NCBI GenBank assembly: GCA_021521415.1
Contig: JAIQDT010014640.1
Span: 62,001 to 126,000, forward strand
Length of the DNA stretch: 64,000 bases
Reading direction: 5' to 3'
Origin: Bidens hawaiensis
Taxonomy: Eukaryota; Streptophyta; Magnoliopsida; Asterales; Asteraceae
The notes under the pieces are model-generated. The model did not search any database. It was not told the origin of the DNA and saw only the letters and a list, made by a program, of their open reading frames with translations. Below are positions 23,536 through 35,354 of this stretch, in pieces. Position numbers and translations under genes: made by a program. Each line of letters opens with the position of its first letter. The first letter of the stretch is position 1.

Positions 23536-25896
23536 TCAGTCCCTCGGATCGTCTCGCATGATCTCAACAGCTGACTCTGAATATAGGGATGGTGACACGG
23601 TGTCATCCATCAATGGTGGAGCGGTCATGGCAACCATCTCGACCTCTGAAATCTCCCTATCGAGAATCTGTGGGTCCAAGGTAGGTCCTCCACAGATGTC
23701 AATGAAAAACTCCGGCACATGCGATACGATGGTGTCAACGAAATACAGGGAGTCGTCCGCCGACTTGGGGTGCTTGAGCGACTGTCTCACGTCAAAGGTG
23801 ACGTTATCATCCCCAACTCTCAGAATCAGTTTGCCCTCACGGACGTCGATCAACGCCCGTGCGGTGGCAAGGAATGGTCTGCCTAAAATGAAAGGAATAC
23901 TATCATCCTCATTCATATCTAGAATGACAAAGTCCACCGGGAAGATGAACTTGTCGATACGAACAAGCATGTTCTCGACCACCCCTCGTGGGTATTTCAC
24001 GGAACGATCAGCAAGTTGGATACTCATTCGGGTTGGCCTCGGTTCGCCAAGACCTAACTTGCTGAACATAGAATACGGCATGAGATTGATGCTGGCCCCA
24101 AGGTCGGCCAAAGCATGTCGAACCGTATTGTCACCTAAGATGCAGGGAATTGTGAAAATCCCAGGATCGGCCATCTTTTCAGGCAACTTGATCTGCAACA
24201 CTGCAGAGCACCAAGCACTTAACGGAATAGAAGAGACCTCAGCTAGCTTCTCATTATTGGAAAGAATATCCTTGAGGAATTTGGCATATTTGGGCATCTG
24301 AGTGAGTGCCTCAAGGAAGGGAATGTTTAGGTGAAGTTGTTTGAGAAGTTCAAGGAACTTGGAGTTTTGCTCCTCGTCTCTATTTGATCGGAGTCTCCCT
24401 AGATAAGGCAATTTAGTTTTGTAGACTCTCAAAGGTGGGTTTGATGATGATGAAGGTATATCGGCCGGCTTTGTACTCGCTGGAATAGTCTGCTGGTGTG
24501 CCTCGGCCGGAGGAGGCTCCATCTGGATCTCCTCATCCACCTGCTCCTCTTCATCGACATCAGAGGTGACAACTCTCGAAGGACCGGCCTCTCTTTCTCT
24601 TCTAGCACCTCTCCTAGTAGTCACTGCTTTGGCAAACCCTCTCGAATTTTTCTCGGTATTACTCGGTAGTGAACCTGGTGCACTCTCGGATAACTGGCTG
24701 GCGATCTCTCCGACGTGACGCTCAAGATTAGCTAGAGACGTGGTTTGGTTTTTCAACATAGCATCGTGTTCCGCAAATTTTGCCTCATTTGTCACTCGGT
24801 TCCTCTCATCTCGCTTCAGCAGCTCAGCCATCATCTCCTCCAGTGAGGCTTTCTTCTCCTCTCTCCCTGCTTGTTCCGAACTCTCCTGACCTGAACTCCC
24901 TTGCCCGAATAGATTCTCTCGACGCTGGTTTTGGTATTGGGCTTGGTAGCCACTGGCTTGTCCCCCACGATAGTTATTCTGATTTCTCCAGCCAGTGTTC
25001 CCGCCGAAGGCGGGGGTTTGATATCTCAAGGGGTTGTTGACGAAGTCAACTTCCTCCTGATTGCTACCCGACTTAACAGGACAGTCAATGGTTTCGTGAC
25101 CCCCTCGGCAAACCTCACACTTCGAGACGCCCTTAACAGTAAGATCTCTAACGAGTTTGTTCAAAGCATCAATCTGCACCTGCATGCTAGTGTTCGAATC
25201 GACCTGAAGTACTCCTCTCGATGACGTGGAAGAATTTCTGCCCCCGTGCCCCTCGTAGCTCGCTGCTAGATCATAAAAAAGGACGACGCACTCATCGGGA
25301 TCTTTTTTCTTAAGGAGGTTCCCATTAGCAGTTTGATTCAACATCTCTCTCACGTGCTGAGTGGCTCCATTGTAGAATTTCTCGATGAGCATCCACTTGT
25401 CTAAACCATGGTGAGGACAACTAAGAAGGAGGTCTTTGAATCTTTCCCAAACTTCCCCGAAAGACTCGTCGGACTTCATGCGGAAGGAACAAATCTCCTC
25501 ACGGAGTCGAGCGGATTTAGATGGCGGAAAGAATTTGGTCATGAATCTCTCTTGAAGGCCCGCCCAAGTGGTGATGGATCCAGTAGGTAATGACTTCAGC
25601 CATTTGTAGGCTTTTCCGGTGAGTGAGAACGGAAAAATACGGAGATATATGGCTTCATCGTTCATGTTGCCGATATTGAAAGTTTCGCAGATTTGAACAA
25701 ACATGTCGATGTGGTTTGAAGGATCTTCGCTCTCTAGCCCTTAGAATTGAAGTATGGTTTTGATGAGTTGCATGACGTGGGCAGGAATGGACCAGTCGCC
25801 AGCGGCGGCACCGTTCGGTAAAGTGATGCTTGAATGAGGATTCGTTGTCGGCCTACCATAGTCAGCTACTACTCGCCTAGGCGGTTGGTCACCCAT
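23536..25896 (-). pseudogene. Gag and protease of element B
   Basis: The Gag start is set at ATG 25896 (MGDQPPRRVVADYGRP). A TAA at 25741-25743 interrupts it, and the 722-codon open frame runs on from there. It contains the retrotransposon Gag domain (LRIFPFSLTGKAYKWLKSLP, FMTKFFPPSKSARLREEI), a CCHC zinc knuckle (CEVCRGGHETIDC), a Gln/Arg-rich linker, and the aspartic protease at its end. There the protease motif reads ALADLGASINLMPYSMFSKL, with FILGRPFLATARALID downstream. Gag would package element RNA and the protease would cut the polyprotein. The frame ends with a TGA at 23536. The TAA reads as a CAA-to-TAA change if the family Gln was ancestral. Confidence 0.87.
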
Positions 25897-26201
25897 GTTC
25901 CTATCCCTAGAAGATGCGGAAGAAATAGAAGTAAAAGAAGAATCAGAACCTGTCGGTGAAACAGAACGCTCTCTCTCGGGCTGGACTTTCTCGGTGTCGT
26001 CAGACGTTTCAAGCTTCGGCGGTCCTTATGAGCGGGTATGACGCATACGACTATAAAGAAAAACTACAATTAACTAAGCTAAAATGAAACTAAAAACAAA
26101 TAAAAGCAAATAAGCAAATAAAAACGAAATAGGGAAGTCCCCAAACTCGGTTCGTTCTCTAATCGCCTCAAACCGTGTCCCCAGCAACGGCGCCAAAAAC
26201 T

Positions 26202-26632
26202 TGATGTGCGAAAATATATATAAATAATAAACATAAATCACAACTAAGCTTTAAAAACCAAACAGTCTATCCTAGTTCACACAAACGGCAAGTGTACTGG
26301 TCGCTTATAGCAAAGATGAGGAAATTCCAGATATCGAACTCAAAGACACGTGAGAACGGTTCAGATTATAAACCCTAATCCAAGTCCTACCTTAAAAGAA
26401 TTATAATTGATTTTATTATTTTATTATTTTATTTTAATTTATTTAACTAACTTAACTTAACAAAACTAACAAGAAAACTTAACGGCACTAAACGAGGTTT
26501 TAACAAATGTGGAGAAACGACTACCTAGGCAAGAATCCTATTGACGGTTCAATGGCTAATGGAATTAACTAATCACACGACACCAGGATCTTAATATAAT
26601 TAACTAAGACTTATTAAAGTTCGCTAGATCAC
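26202..26632 (-). repeat. Truncated 5' LTR of element B
   Basis: Matches 17002-17432 closely, then stops abruptly after TTCGCTAGATCAC. The next base already belongs to element A's antisense gene. About 1370 bp of LTR are missing, including the promoter region in element orientation. Confidence 0.88.
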
Positions 26633-27927
26633 TTTTCTTTGTGCCACCGCCGCCTTTTACCATTGGCGCGACGGTGCAAGGTAAGTTTTTTGAGTTCCCT
26701 GGTGGCAGCAGTGGCGGGTTTAGTGGTGGTTTGAGTGGCGGGGTATTAAATGTAGATATGGACCCCCGTGATTCCATGGAGGCAAATCAACTTTTTCGTC
26801 CTTGATGGAAGGTTACTTGCGGCGCCAATTTTGAAGACCCGTCCATTTGTACAGAATTTTTGGAACATGTTGTTCCTCCTGGTGAGCACATTGCTCGCAA
26901 GATCCAGCCTCGGGGTAGTCGTACTCTGACGCTACTTTTCATCAAGTCCAGGCTTTCTCTAGTTTTGCTGAATTGTTGCGCGAGAATCGCGCGCTTCACG
27001 AGGATAAGATTGAGGCGAATTCTCGGACAAGCGAGATGGAAAAACTGGTGAAAGATGCTGAGGCTGCCGTCTGGAAGGCGGGTAAAGAATCGTCAGAGCA
27101 ACGCCAAGCTCTGATTGATGCTGAAGCAAAACTGGTGAAGGTTGAGGCAGATTTGGCGGAATCTTCCCGCGAGCGTGCTGCTCGTTATAAGGAGTTCGAG
27201 GCTGCTTGTAAAAAGTCTAACGCTGATCTTGCAGAGGCACGCAGCCGAGCTCTTTCCGCCAAGGAGACTTCCGCCAAACTCGAGAGTGAAAACGCTGCTT
27301 TCCGCAAGCGTATTGAAGAGTTGGAGGCGGAGGCTGAGTCAAGGAAGGCGGACGCGGGCAAGCTGGCTGACACATTGGTCTCTAATGAAGAGACTATTAA
27401 AGCTTTATCTACTGAATGTGCCGCCATAACCGCCGACCGCGATTGGCTGTTGAAACACGCCATCTGCAAGGTATGTTGTCAATACACTGATACTTGTATT
27501 TTTCGTTTTACTGATTTTTATTATGTAGGTTGCTCAACGCATCATCACTGATGATGACTTAACGCGGTGTGTTGGAGACCTTGTTACTGCATCCCGGCAA
27601 CTTGGACATAAGATCGGCTTTCAGGATGTAGTGACGCATCTGCGTGACAATCTTCCTCCTGAAGCTTACATTCTTCACGCTATTGATGTGGAAGCTGAGT
27701 ATGCCGCCGCCGAGGCAGAGTATGATGCTCTTACTTTTCCTATTCTTTCGACGGTTGCTGGGTATGCTAAGGAGGAAAATGGCGTGCAGCTGTTGAGGCA
27801 GCTGTTGGAGCCTTCGTTGGCTGGTCCATCTGCCACATCTGGTGGCGACCCCGGAGATAGCGCTGCTGCTGTTGACAAGTCCGGAAACAGTGTCAACGAC
27901 GTTGACGAGGCTATCTTTGTTGTATAA
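26633..27927 (+). pseudogene. Antisense extra gene of element A, 3' half (coiled coil)
   Basis: The continuation begins FFVPPPPFTIGATVQGKFF and contains a TGA at about 26803. After a frameshift near 26925-26940 it becomes a long charged coiled coil (26973-27470; e.g. EKLVKDAEAAVWKAGKES, AKLESENAAFRKRIEELEAE). A GT-AG intron at 27471-27528 joins in phase 0 to the last exon, 27529-27927. That exon begins VAQRIITDDDLTRCV and ends with TAA. The exon order, intron position and C-terminal shape (LLRQLLEPSLAGPSATSGG) match element C's gene (VVHRVFADTS..., ILKAFLEPSRSTDGAGPS). This shows it is the 3' half of the gene starting at 14937. Some coding sequence may have been lost at the 26632 junction. 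Confidence 0.75.
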
Positions 27928-28089
27928 TTGTAACCTTTTCTTTTTTTTTTGTTCCGCGGGTATTGGTGCCTGCTTGTAATTTTTTGTATATATGAATGCA
28001 ATGAACGTTTTATTTTGTGAAAATGCGGAGTATCGTTTCCATTCAAACTTGTTTGACCCTTAGCCTGTGTTTACAAATTTGGAATCGAT

Positions 28090-29354
28090 TTACATATAAC
28101 ATCTTCGCGGTTGCGCTGCATTCCATGTTCTGGGAATTGGTGAGCCATCGAGTTGTATCAAGACATAGGCACCTTTCCCTAACACTTCCTTAATTTGATA
28201 AGGGCCTTCCCAGGAAGGCGCTAACTCGCCTTGCGCATGCGCTCTTGATGCCTCGTTGCTGCGAAGGACGTAATCTCTAGCATTGAACTCGCAGACTTTA
28301 ACTTTTGCATCGTAGTATTTTTGTAGTTGGCGTTTGTAATTTTGCTCCCTAATTGCGGTCAACTCTCGACGCTCTTCTAGGAGCATTAAGTCTAGGCGTC
28401 TTTCCGCCTCATTGTCTTTTTGCACTGTTACTCTTGGTGATGAAACGCCGATTTCTGCAGGAATCATTGCCTCAGTATCATACGTTAGGCTGAACGGCGT
28501 TTCTGCATTGCTCGTATTCCTTTGGGTTTGTATGGCCCATAGGACATGGGGCAATTAATCAACCCATCCAGACTTGTGATTTTCCAACCTTTTCTTGATT
28601 CCGCCTACAATAGTTCTGTTGGCGCGTTCTACTTTACCATTTAATTGTGGGTGAGCGACGGAAGTGAACGTTTGCGTAACATTTATCTCTTTTAACCATC
28701 GATGGATGTGTTGATCCGCAAATTGTGTTCCAATATCACTAACCAGATTCATGGGTAGTCCGAAACGACAAATGATGAACTCCCATATGAATTCTTTAAC
28801 GCTGGCTGCGTTTATTGTTGCTACTGGTTTTGCTTCTACCCATTTTGTGAAGTAATCAATTTCCATGATAAGGAACTTCACCCGCACGCTTCTGGAAATG
28901 GGCCCGTTATGTCAATTGCCCATTTCTGGAACGGCCAAGAGGCTGTTACAAGGATCATGGCATTCTTTGGGCGCAGGGTGTTTGGTGCGTGACGTTGACA
29001 CGCGCTGCATTTCCTTAGTTCTTTTTCGGCATCTATATGAATACCCAACCAATAGTACCCCGTATTCATTATTTTGGCCACCACCATTCTTGGACCCGCA
29101 TGTACACCACATATGCCTTCGTGAATTTCTCTCAACAGGTAATTTGCGTCTTGTGGGTCTACACATCTGAGAAGTGGTCCTAAGTACGATCGCCTGTATA
29201 GGATGCCATCTTGGATTGTGTAGTTCAGGGCTTTGTGGCGGATTTTTTGAGCTTCCGCTTTCTTTTCTGGCAAAATACCCCTTTCGAGGTAGTGGATGAT
29301 CGATGTCATCCAATTTGTTTCAGCCGTTGAACATACAAAAATTTCTCTGTTCAT
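28090..29354 (-). pseudogene. Integrase of element A, broken
   Basis: The N-terminal zinc-binding part lies at 29354-28878 (LLREIHEGICGVHAGPRMV, CSACQRHAPN), followed by AIDITGPFPEA. A one-base loss near 28880-28887 shifts into the core frame 28887-28555, with EIDYFTKWVEAK, SDIGTQF and GKVERANR as active-site motifs. A TAA at 28555-28557 separates the C-terminal domain (28554-28090), which has LPHVLWAIQTQRNTSN, APSWEGPYQIKEVLGKGAY and IPRTWNAAQPRRCYM. The second Asp motif has Ile where the family usually has Asn next to it. The gene-end motifs match the short remnant left in element C at 59004-59213. Confidence 0.87.
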
Positions 29355-29377
29355 TGTTGACGGTGTTTTTAGAACCT

Positions 29378-31303
29378 CTATGCGGACGTCTTTTGCAAAT
29401 GTTCGAACCCGACCGACGCCAATTTGCTAAAGGCATCCGCCTGTTTGTTTTCGCTTCGTCTGATGTGCTTTACCTTGCATGTGGTGAAGGTCATCATTAG
29501 CATTTTGGCTTGTGCTAAGTATGATGCCATCTTGTCATCTATTGCATCATACGACCCTTCGATCTGGTTTGCTACTAGCATTGAATCTACATGTGCTTCT
29601 AAGTGTTGGGCCCCTAATTTTTTGGCGATTCTTAACCCTGCCAACAACGCTTCGTACTCCGCCTCATTGTTCGTACTCTTGAATTCTAGGCGAATTGCGT
29701 ACGTGAAGTGTTGTCCCTCCGGGTTGGTTATTCTCAGGCCCGCGCCTGCACCTTCGTCATTAGAAGCACCGCCTGTGAACAATTTCCATACTTCATTTTT
29801 TCTTTGATCAACATGGGGTTCAATCTCCTTCTTACATTCTTCCTCTTTTTCTTGAGGAATTTCCGCGATGAAATCAGCCAAAACCTGGCCCTTAATCGCT
29901 GGCCTTAGTTTGTATTCGATAGCACGTTCTCCCAACTCTATTGCCCACTTTGCGAGTCTCCCGGACAATTCTGGCTTGCTCAGCACATTTTTTAAGCGAA
30001 AGTTGGTGAGAACATGTATTGGGTGGCATTGAAAGTACCTTCTCAAATGCCACGCTGTCTGAACCAGGGATAAGACCAGCTTTTCCAAGGTGGAGTATCT
30101 TGTTTCCGCATCTGCTAGGGTGCGACTTATGTAGTAAATGGGCGTTTGGACGCCATTTCTTTCCACCATCAAGACTGCGCTTACTGTTTTTTCTGATGCT
30201 GCTAAGTATACCAAAAGCGGTTCTCCAGCTTTAGGGGCTGTTAGCGTTGGTAGTTCTGCTAAGCGCGTTTTGATTTCTTGGAATGTTGTTTCTACTTCCT
30301 CTGTCCATCGGAACTGAGACTTCTTGAGGCAGTTTCTCAAGGTCGAGACGAATGGAAAAGATCTTTCGGCGTGGCGGGACAAAAATCTGTTCAGCGCGAC
30401 TAATCGACCATTGAGTGTCTGTACTTGCTTGACAGATTTTGGTGAAGGCATTTTTTGCACGGCTTCCAATTTTTCTGGGTTGGCTTTGAAGCCACCATTT
30501 GTTACGATTACTTCCAGGAATTTTCCTTCTTCCATGCCGAAAGAATATTTTCCTGGGTTCAGCTTCATGCTAATCGACCTTAGGGTTTTGAAGGTCTCTT
30601 CGATATCTTTTAACATTGTTGCCTCCTTCTTGCTTTTGATGAACAAATCGTCCATGTAGACTTCCAAATTCTTTCCGATTTGGGGCTTGAATTCTTTATC
30701 CATCAACCGATGGTAGGTAGATCCGGCGTTTTTGAGGCCAAATGGCATCATTTTGTAACAATATGTCCCGCTGTTTGTTCTTAACGCCGTCTTGTCCTGG
30801 TCTTTTACCGCCATGTGGATCTGATGGTACCCTTTGTATGCGTCTAAAAAACATTTGAATTGAAAGGGTACCAACGCGTTTACTTTAAGATCAATTTCCG
30901 GCAACGGATAGTAGTCTTTTGGACATGCTTTGTTGAGATCTTTAAAGTCGATGTACATGCGCCATTGACCGTTTGCTTTGGGTACCATCACCGGGTTGGC
31001 TACCCATGTTTGGTATTGAATTTCCCGGATTATGCCCGCCTCTACCAGCTGTTGGACTTGTTCATCACAGGCTTTCGCTTGGTCTGGCCCCATTCTCCTA
31101 TTTTTCTGTACTACTGGGACAAATGTTGAATTAACTTTTAATTCATGTTCCGCCTTGTTTCGCGGGACACCTGTCATGTCTGCTGGAGTCCAGGCGAAGA
31201 CATCAATGCTTTTGAGTAACAGTCTTTTGAGTCCCGCCCGTGCTTCTTCGGAGATGGTCGGTCCAATGGTTATGCTTTGTTCGGGGAATTCTTTATTGAG
31301 CAC
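29378..31303 (-). pseudogene. Reverse transcriptase with two RNase H domains, element A
   Basis: This 641-codon frame follows a TAG at 31304-31306. The RT shows IDVFAWTPADMTGVP, YPLPEIDLKVNALV, MMPFGLKNAGSTY and the catalytic YMDDLFIKSKK at about 30650. A first RNase H follows (LLVYLAASEKTVSAVLMV, YISRTLADAETRY, TLEKLVLSLVQT). A second, archaeal-type RNase H lies at the end (FTGGASNDEGAGAGLRI, STNNEAEYEALLAGLRIA, VDSMLVANQI). The duplicate RNase H is a known mark of the Tat lineage. A single-base loss near 29385 breaks the link to integrase. This is the longest intact stretch of element A. Confidence 0.9.
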
Positions 31304-31885
31304 CTATTTTTCTACTTCTCGAGTTTTGTTGGTTTTTAGTACCTTTTGGGGCGGTGTCTTTCTTTCCGCCATGTTGCATTCTTTGTTGGCGTATATCATT
31401 GCTATTCCTGTTGGGGTCGGTACTCCCAATATCCCATGGGCTGTTGAGGGGTTAGCGTTGAAATCGCCAATTGCTTCTCTTCCCAAAATTATGTCATAAT
31501 GTGAGTGAGGTGTTTCCATTACTAGGAAGTCTACGTCTTCCGTTCGTGAATGAACTCCGTCACTCAACTCCATCTGGAACGTCAACTGGCCCAGCGGGTA
31601 TTCAATACTTTGATTAAAACCCGCGATTGGAGCGTTAACTGGCGTTAGCTGCTTTTTATCTTTATCTTCCAGTAGGTCGAAACATTGACGATACATGATG
31701 TTAGACGTTGCCCCCGCGTCGATGAAAAAAAGCGGTGTTCGATATTGACCGAACACGGCTGTGATTACTAAAGACGCTTTCTTGTTTGCCCCTCCTTTTA
31801 CTTTTGGGATGATGACTTGTTCTTCTTTCCAGGCCGCATATTCTATTTGCCTTCGTTTCTTGGAGTGGGCGTTGCCTGAAATCAT
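31304..31885 (-). pseudogene. Protease region of element A
   Basis: The frame carries the aspartic protease motif TPLFFIDAGATSNIMYRQCF, with Asp-Ala-Gly in place of the commoner Asp-Thr/Ser-Gly. Downstream is VMETPHSHYDIILGREAIGD. It would process the Gag-Pol polyprotein. It is separated from gag by stops (TAA at 32006-32008 and near 31914) and from RT by the TAG at 31304-31306. All of these lie in the same frame, so gag-pol was once one long reading frame. Confidence 0.8.
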
Positions 31886-32005
31886 GTTGGGGTGAAGGTC
31901 TTTAATTTTCTTTTATGGCCTTCCACCATCTCTTAGAGGTGGGCGCCTATATTTCCCTTTGATTCTTTTTACGAGGTGATCCAACTTTCCGTTTTTGACA
32001 TACTC

Positions 32006-33436
32006 TTAAATGGCATCCTTTAGGTTAGAACATTGATTCGTTGTGTGCCCATGTTGTCCGTGGTAGTCACAATGGCTTTTCATATCTGTGTTCGGACCCT
32101 GCTTGATTGGTGCCGGTTTCTTTAATTGGATCCCCTCTGTATACATGATGTGTGCTGCGCTTTTTGTCAGCGGAGTCCATCTGGATGCGTTTGTCTGACC
32201 TTTCTGTTTGGCCTTGAACGGTTCATAAGCCGCATGTTCCTTTTCGTTATTCAGTCTTGACCATACAGAGGATATTTTCTTGCCTTGGCGGGCTCTGTTG
32301 ATATCATTTCTGGCGTCGCTCTTTGCCAGTTCTTTCCCAAGATTTTTCTCCATCCGCGCGTATCTTTTGGCCGCGGTCATAACATCATCCCATCGTTGCG
32401 GCATGCCATCTCTGCTCGTAAGGTTCCGAATTAGGTCGTCACACTTTACGTTTTGGTGGAAGGCTGCCCGCAGCAATTCTTCTCTTACGCCGCCTATGTT
32501 CAGGCCTTCTTGGTTAAATCTGGTAATGAAATATTCCAGCGTTTCATTATCTTTTCTGACGACATTCAGAATGTCTGCTGGGTCACTGACGTGACGCCGT
32601 TGTTGGCTGAATTGTTGGGTGAATTTCTTGGCTAAGTCCTCCCAACTTACAATCTGCCCATCTGGTAACCTTTCGTACCATGCTCTGGCGGCTCCAACTA
32701 GTGTCAGTGTGAAAATGTGACACCATAGCGGCATGGTCCATCCTGACATTAGTCCAGCGGCTGTGAAGGTTTGCAAATGATCATCTGGATATAAGATGCC
32801 ATCATATTGTCCGACCGTTGGCGGTATTTTTGGATTTTCTGGCAACTCTGCCTCAGCGATTCTCGTCACAAACTTTGATTTTCCAGCCGACATTGTTGGT
32901 CGGTATGGTTTGGAAAAATCTTCTGCTGCGTCTAGATGGTATTTTACCAGTTTCGTGGTATCCGGACCTCTCCAACTTTCTTCGTAGTCTGGATCGTCTA
33001 GGCGCGTGTCTTTTTCGAGACGTGACCGGTGTGACTTCTCACCCGCGTTTCTATTCTGTTGAGCAAGTGGTGACTTGGTTTTTGGTGTTTTTGTACGTAG
33101 CGGCATCGAATCTTCTTCATATTCTTCTTCATCGTTGCTACTAGAGGCTGTATCAAACAACACTCTAGGGTTCACAACGGCCATCATTTTTTCTTAGACT
33201 TTGTCCTTCAGTTTTTGTTGTTCGGCTTCCAACCAGGCCATTATGTCTGGTGGCATGATCGCTTTAGGGCGTGCCTTGGGTTTTTCCTTGTTTGTGATGG
33301 TTGGGTGAATGGTGGACGTGTTGACGACACCTTCCTCGGTACCAACAACATTCACGGTTTCGACATTTCCTTCTAGGTTGGTCTTTGGGTTTTGACCAAC
33401 CTCTTTCGGTGTCGTCTTGCCACTCATCTGAGTCAA
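32006..33436 (-). pseudogene. Gag of element A, one internal stop
   Basis: Frame 33436-33194 (MTQMSGKTTPKEVGQNP...) continues after a TAA at 33194-33196 into 33187-32006. The Gag domain reads AARAWYERLPDGQIVSWEDL, KKFTQQFSQQRRH and ETLEYFITRFNQEGLN. A zinc-knuckle-like CDYHGQHGHTTNQC precedes the end. Element C's Gag has the same layout (ARAWFDRLPVNHIYDWADL, CDFHRTKGHNTEEC), confirming kinship. The primer-binding site lies just upstream, below 33486. Confidence 0.87.
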
Positions 33437-33485
33437 GAACGGAGTGATTGTTAACTGTTCTAGCTATATGCACGGATGGCGCCAA

Positions 33486-34144
33486 TGAAGAAACACTAAT
33501 CCACCCCTCAAGGTCTAACACCTTAGTTCGAGGGATTAAGATAAGTATTCCCCACGATGGGTTATAAAACTTTCTTAGGCACAGATGAGTATATCCTGCA
33601 AAACAGAACACTGTGAGCTCGTTACGAGGAATGAGGGGGGATTCTCTCGTAACCACCCTCCGGCGTGAGAATCAGTATTTGGTAGTATGGAATATATATT
33701 TAATGAATATGAGAGAGTATATCCTTTACCATTTGGAGATCCACTGGTATTTATAGCTGGAGGCGAGAGAGAAAGGGTGGTCAACCACGTTGTCACGTCC
33801 CTCCACCAATAACATTCTCCATTCGTGTGATTGTGGAGGTTGGTGGAAGTTGGTGGGCATCATGGCCTTTTGACAAGGACATTTCGTACTGTTTGTACTA
33901 TCCCTTGTGGTTGCTCCATCCCTATTGGTTGGGTGCTTATTCCCATGTGGATTGTACCTTTTTTGTCCCATGCTTATGGGACCTTTGCGATACTATTCCC
34001 TAGGCGTTAAGGGATATGTATTGTTGTAAAGAACCACCCGGCGCATGGTGATTACTCTCGCCTTTAGTTCCTCCCAGCGCTTTGGTCGCGCTTAGTTTGG
34101 GTATTATACTTGTTAAATGGTGGGTTTGATACCCTACCTCTACA
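33486..34144 (-). repeat. 5' LTR of element A
   Basis: Partner of 13104-13762, of the same length. It is bordered outside by CACAC (34145-34149) and inside by the primer-binding site TTGGCGCCATCCGTGCA on the minus strand. It provides the promoter for gag-pol in element orientation. Confidence 0.93.
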
Positions 34145-34215
34145 CACACGTTTTCGATTTAGTTGTTGGTGCAATAAAATCTGAGTCAGGTTGAATCATG
34201 CCTAGCATTTCGAAC

Positions 34216-35312
34216 TAGGGGTGTTCATCGGGTCAACCCGATCGGATTTTGGGTTAATCGGGTTGGGTTAGTCAGGTTTTACTTAATAAATATCTAACCC
34301 ACCACCCGACCCTATTAAGGTTCGGGTTAGTCGGGTTTCGGGTTTGTCGGGTCGGGTTAGTCGGGTTAATCGGGTTAACCATGTTACTTTATAATTTTAA
34401 GTTGTTTTTTTGTGTTTGTAACTTGTAGGTTGCAAAATTTCTCATTCCACTCAATTTTTAATTTCTTTTACAAGTAATTGTCTTATAATTACATATATAG
34501 ACTTGTAAACGAACCGAAAAGGACATGAAGAAAAACATGTCCATGTTCTTTCATTTAACTTTTAACGAACACGTTATCGAACAAATATTTGTGTTCATGT
34601 TCGTTAGTTAAAAACTAAACATGTTCATGTTCGTTTATGTTCGTTCATTTAAAATCTAAACGAAGAGTTCACGAACATAAATATACATAATTAAGCAAAG
34701 ATAAACAAACATTAAGGAACATATATGTACATACTACATACATCATACATCATACATTAACGAACACAAAATACATTCACGAACATAAATGAACACAAAC
34801 AAACAGATATAAAACATATTATGGTGATATAATTACTAAATGCAAATAATATTTAATAATTTCTATTAATATGTAAACGAACATGAATGAACGTAAACAA
34901 ATTTAAATGAACAATCATAAACGAATGTTCATAAACATAGATGAACGAGTGAAACATGTGTTCATGTTCGTTCGTTTAATTATAAGAACACAACATAAAT
35001 GAAATTTCCATTGAACGGTTCATGAACAAATAAAATAATTAACTCATCTATAAAGCTTACATTATTGCCTTTATAGTGCTTATTTCACCTTTTAATCATT
35101 GTAGTTAAAGTTAAGTATCACCGCTAATCGGGTTATTCGGGTTGACCTGAAACCCGAATTTTTTTTCCCCAAAAATGAACCCGAAACCCGTACCTATTAA
35201 CTATTCGGGTTAACCCGAATAATACTTTTTGACCCTATTTAACCCGACCCGAATTTGTTTATTCGGGTTCCGGGTTCGGGTTAATCGGGTTTGGGTATTT
35301 TGGACACCCCTA
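34216..35312. mobile_element. Non-autonomous hAT-like element
   Basis: Ends TAGGGGTGTTCA and TGGACACCCCTA form 12-bp imperfect terminal inverted repeats. The 8-bp flanks TTTCGAAC (34208-34215) and TGTCGGAC (35313-35320) agree at six of eight positions, as expected of an old hAT duplication. Both ends are packed with GGGTTAATCGGGTT and AACCCGAA subterminal repeats. The centre (about 34510-35030) repeats GTTCATGTTCGTT motifs in both orientations and may be a second nested element. There is no transposase frame. Confidence 0.65.
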
Positions 35313-35354
35313 TGTCGGACTGTACTTGAGCTTAGATCCGACCGACAACGCATA

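Larger units (their letters stand above)
17002..26632 (-). mobile_element. Athila-lineage Ty3/gypsy retrotransposon B nested in A
   Basis: A 1802-bp LTR (17002-18803, TGATGTG...CACATCA) is matched on the right by only its first 431 bp (26202-26632). On the minus strand the primer-binding site TGGCGCCGTTGCTGGGGA lies just inside the right LTR, followed by gag, protease, RT, RNase H and integrase. That primer site, together with the pol motifs GASINLMP and FMDD, fits the Athila lineage. In element orientation the missing part is most of the 5' LTR, including its U3 promoter. No matching target duplication is visible: the left flank is GATGAG and the right flank CTTTTCTTTG. A deletion at the right junction after insertion is likely. 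Many nonsense and frameshift lesions make it dead. Confidence 0.9.
13104..34144 (-). mobile_element. Tat-lineage Ty3/gypsy retrotransposon A with antisense gene
   Basis: Two 659-bp LTRs (13104-13762 and 33486-34144), each TGAAGAAACA...CTACA, are flanked by an exact 5-bp duplication CACAC (13099-13103, 34145-34149). The element reads on the minus strand. The primer-binding site TTGGCGCCATCCGTGCA starts right below 33486, followed by gag, protease, reverse transcriptase, RNase H and integrase. A purine tract (AGGGGGACT on the minus strand) abuts the 3' LTR. The LTRs differ at roughly 4% of sites by eye. Between integrase and the 3' LTR lie tandem repeats and an opposite-strand gene. Antisense extra genes at this place are known in Tat elements such as Grande. 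Many stops and frameshifts make it non-autonomous, and the Athila-type element B is nested in it. Confidence 0.92.

Noticed and set aside
23558..24301. Long plus-strand open frame of 247 codons
   Set aside because: It is the antisense shadow of the Athila gag-protease frame and has no domain of its own.
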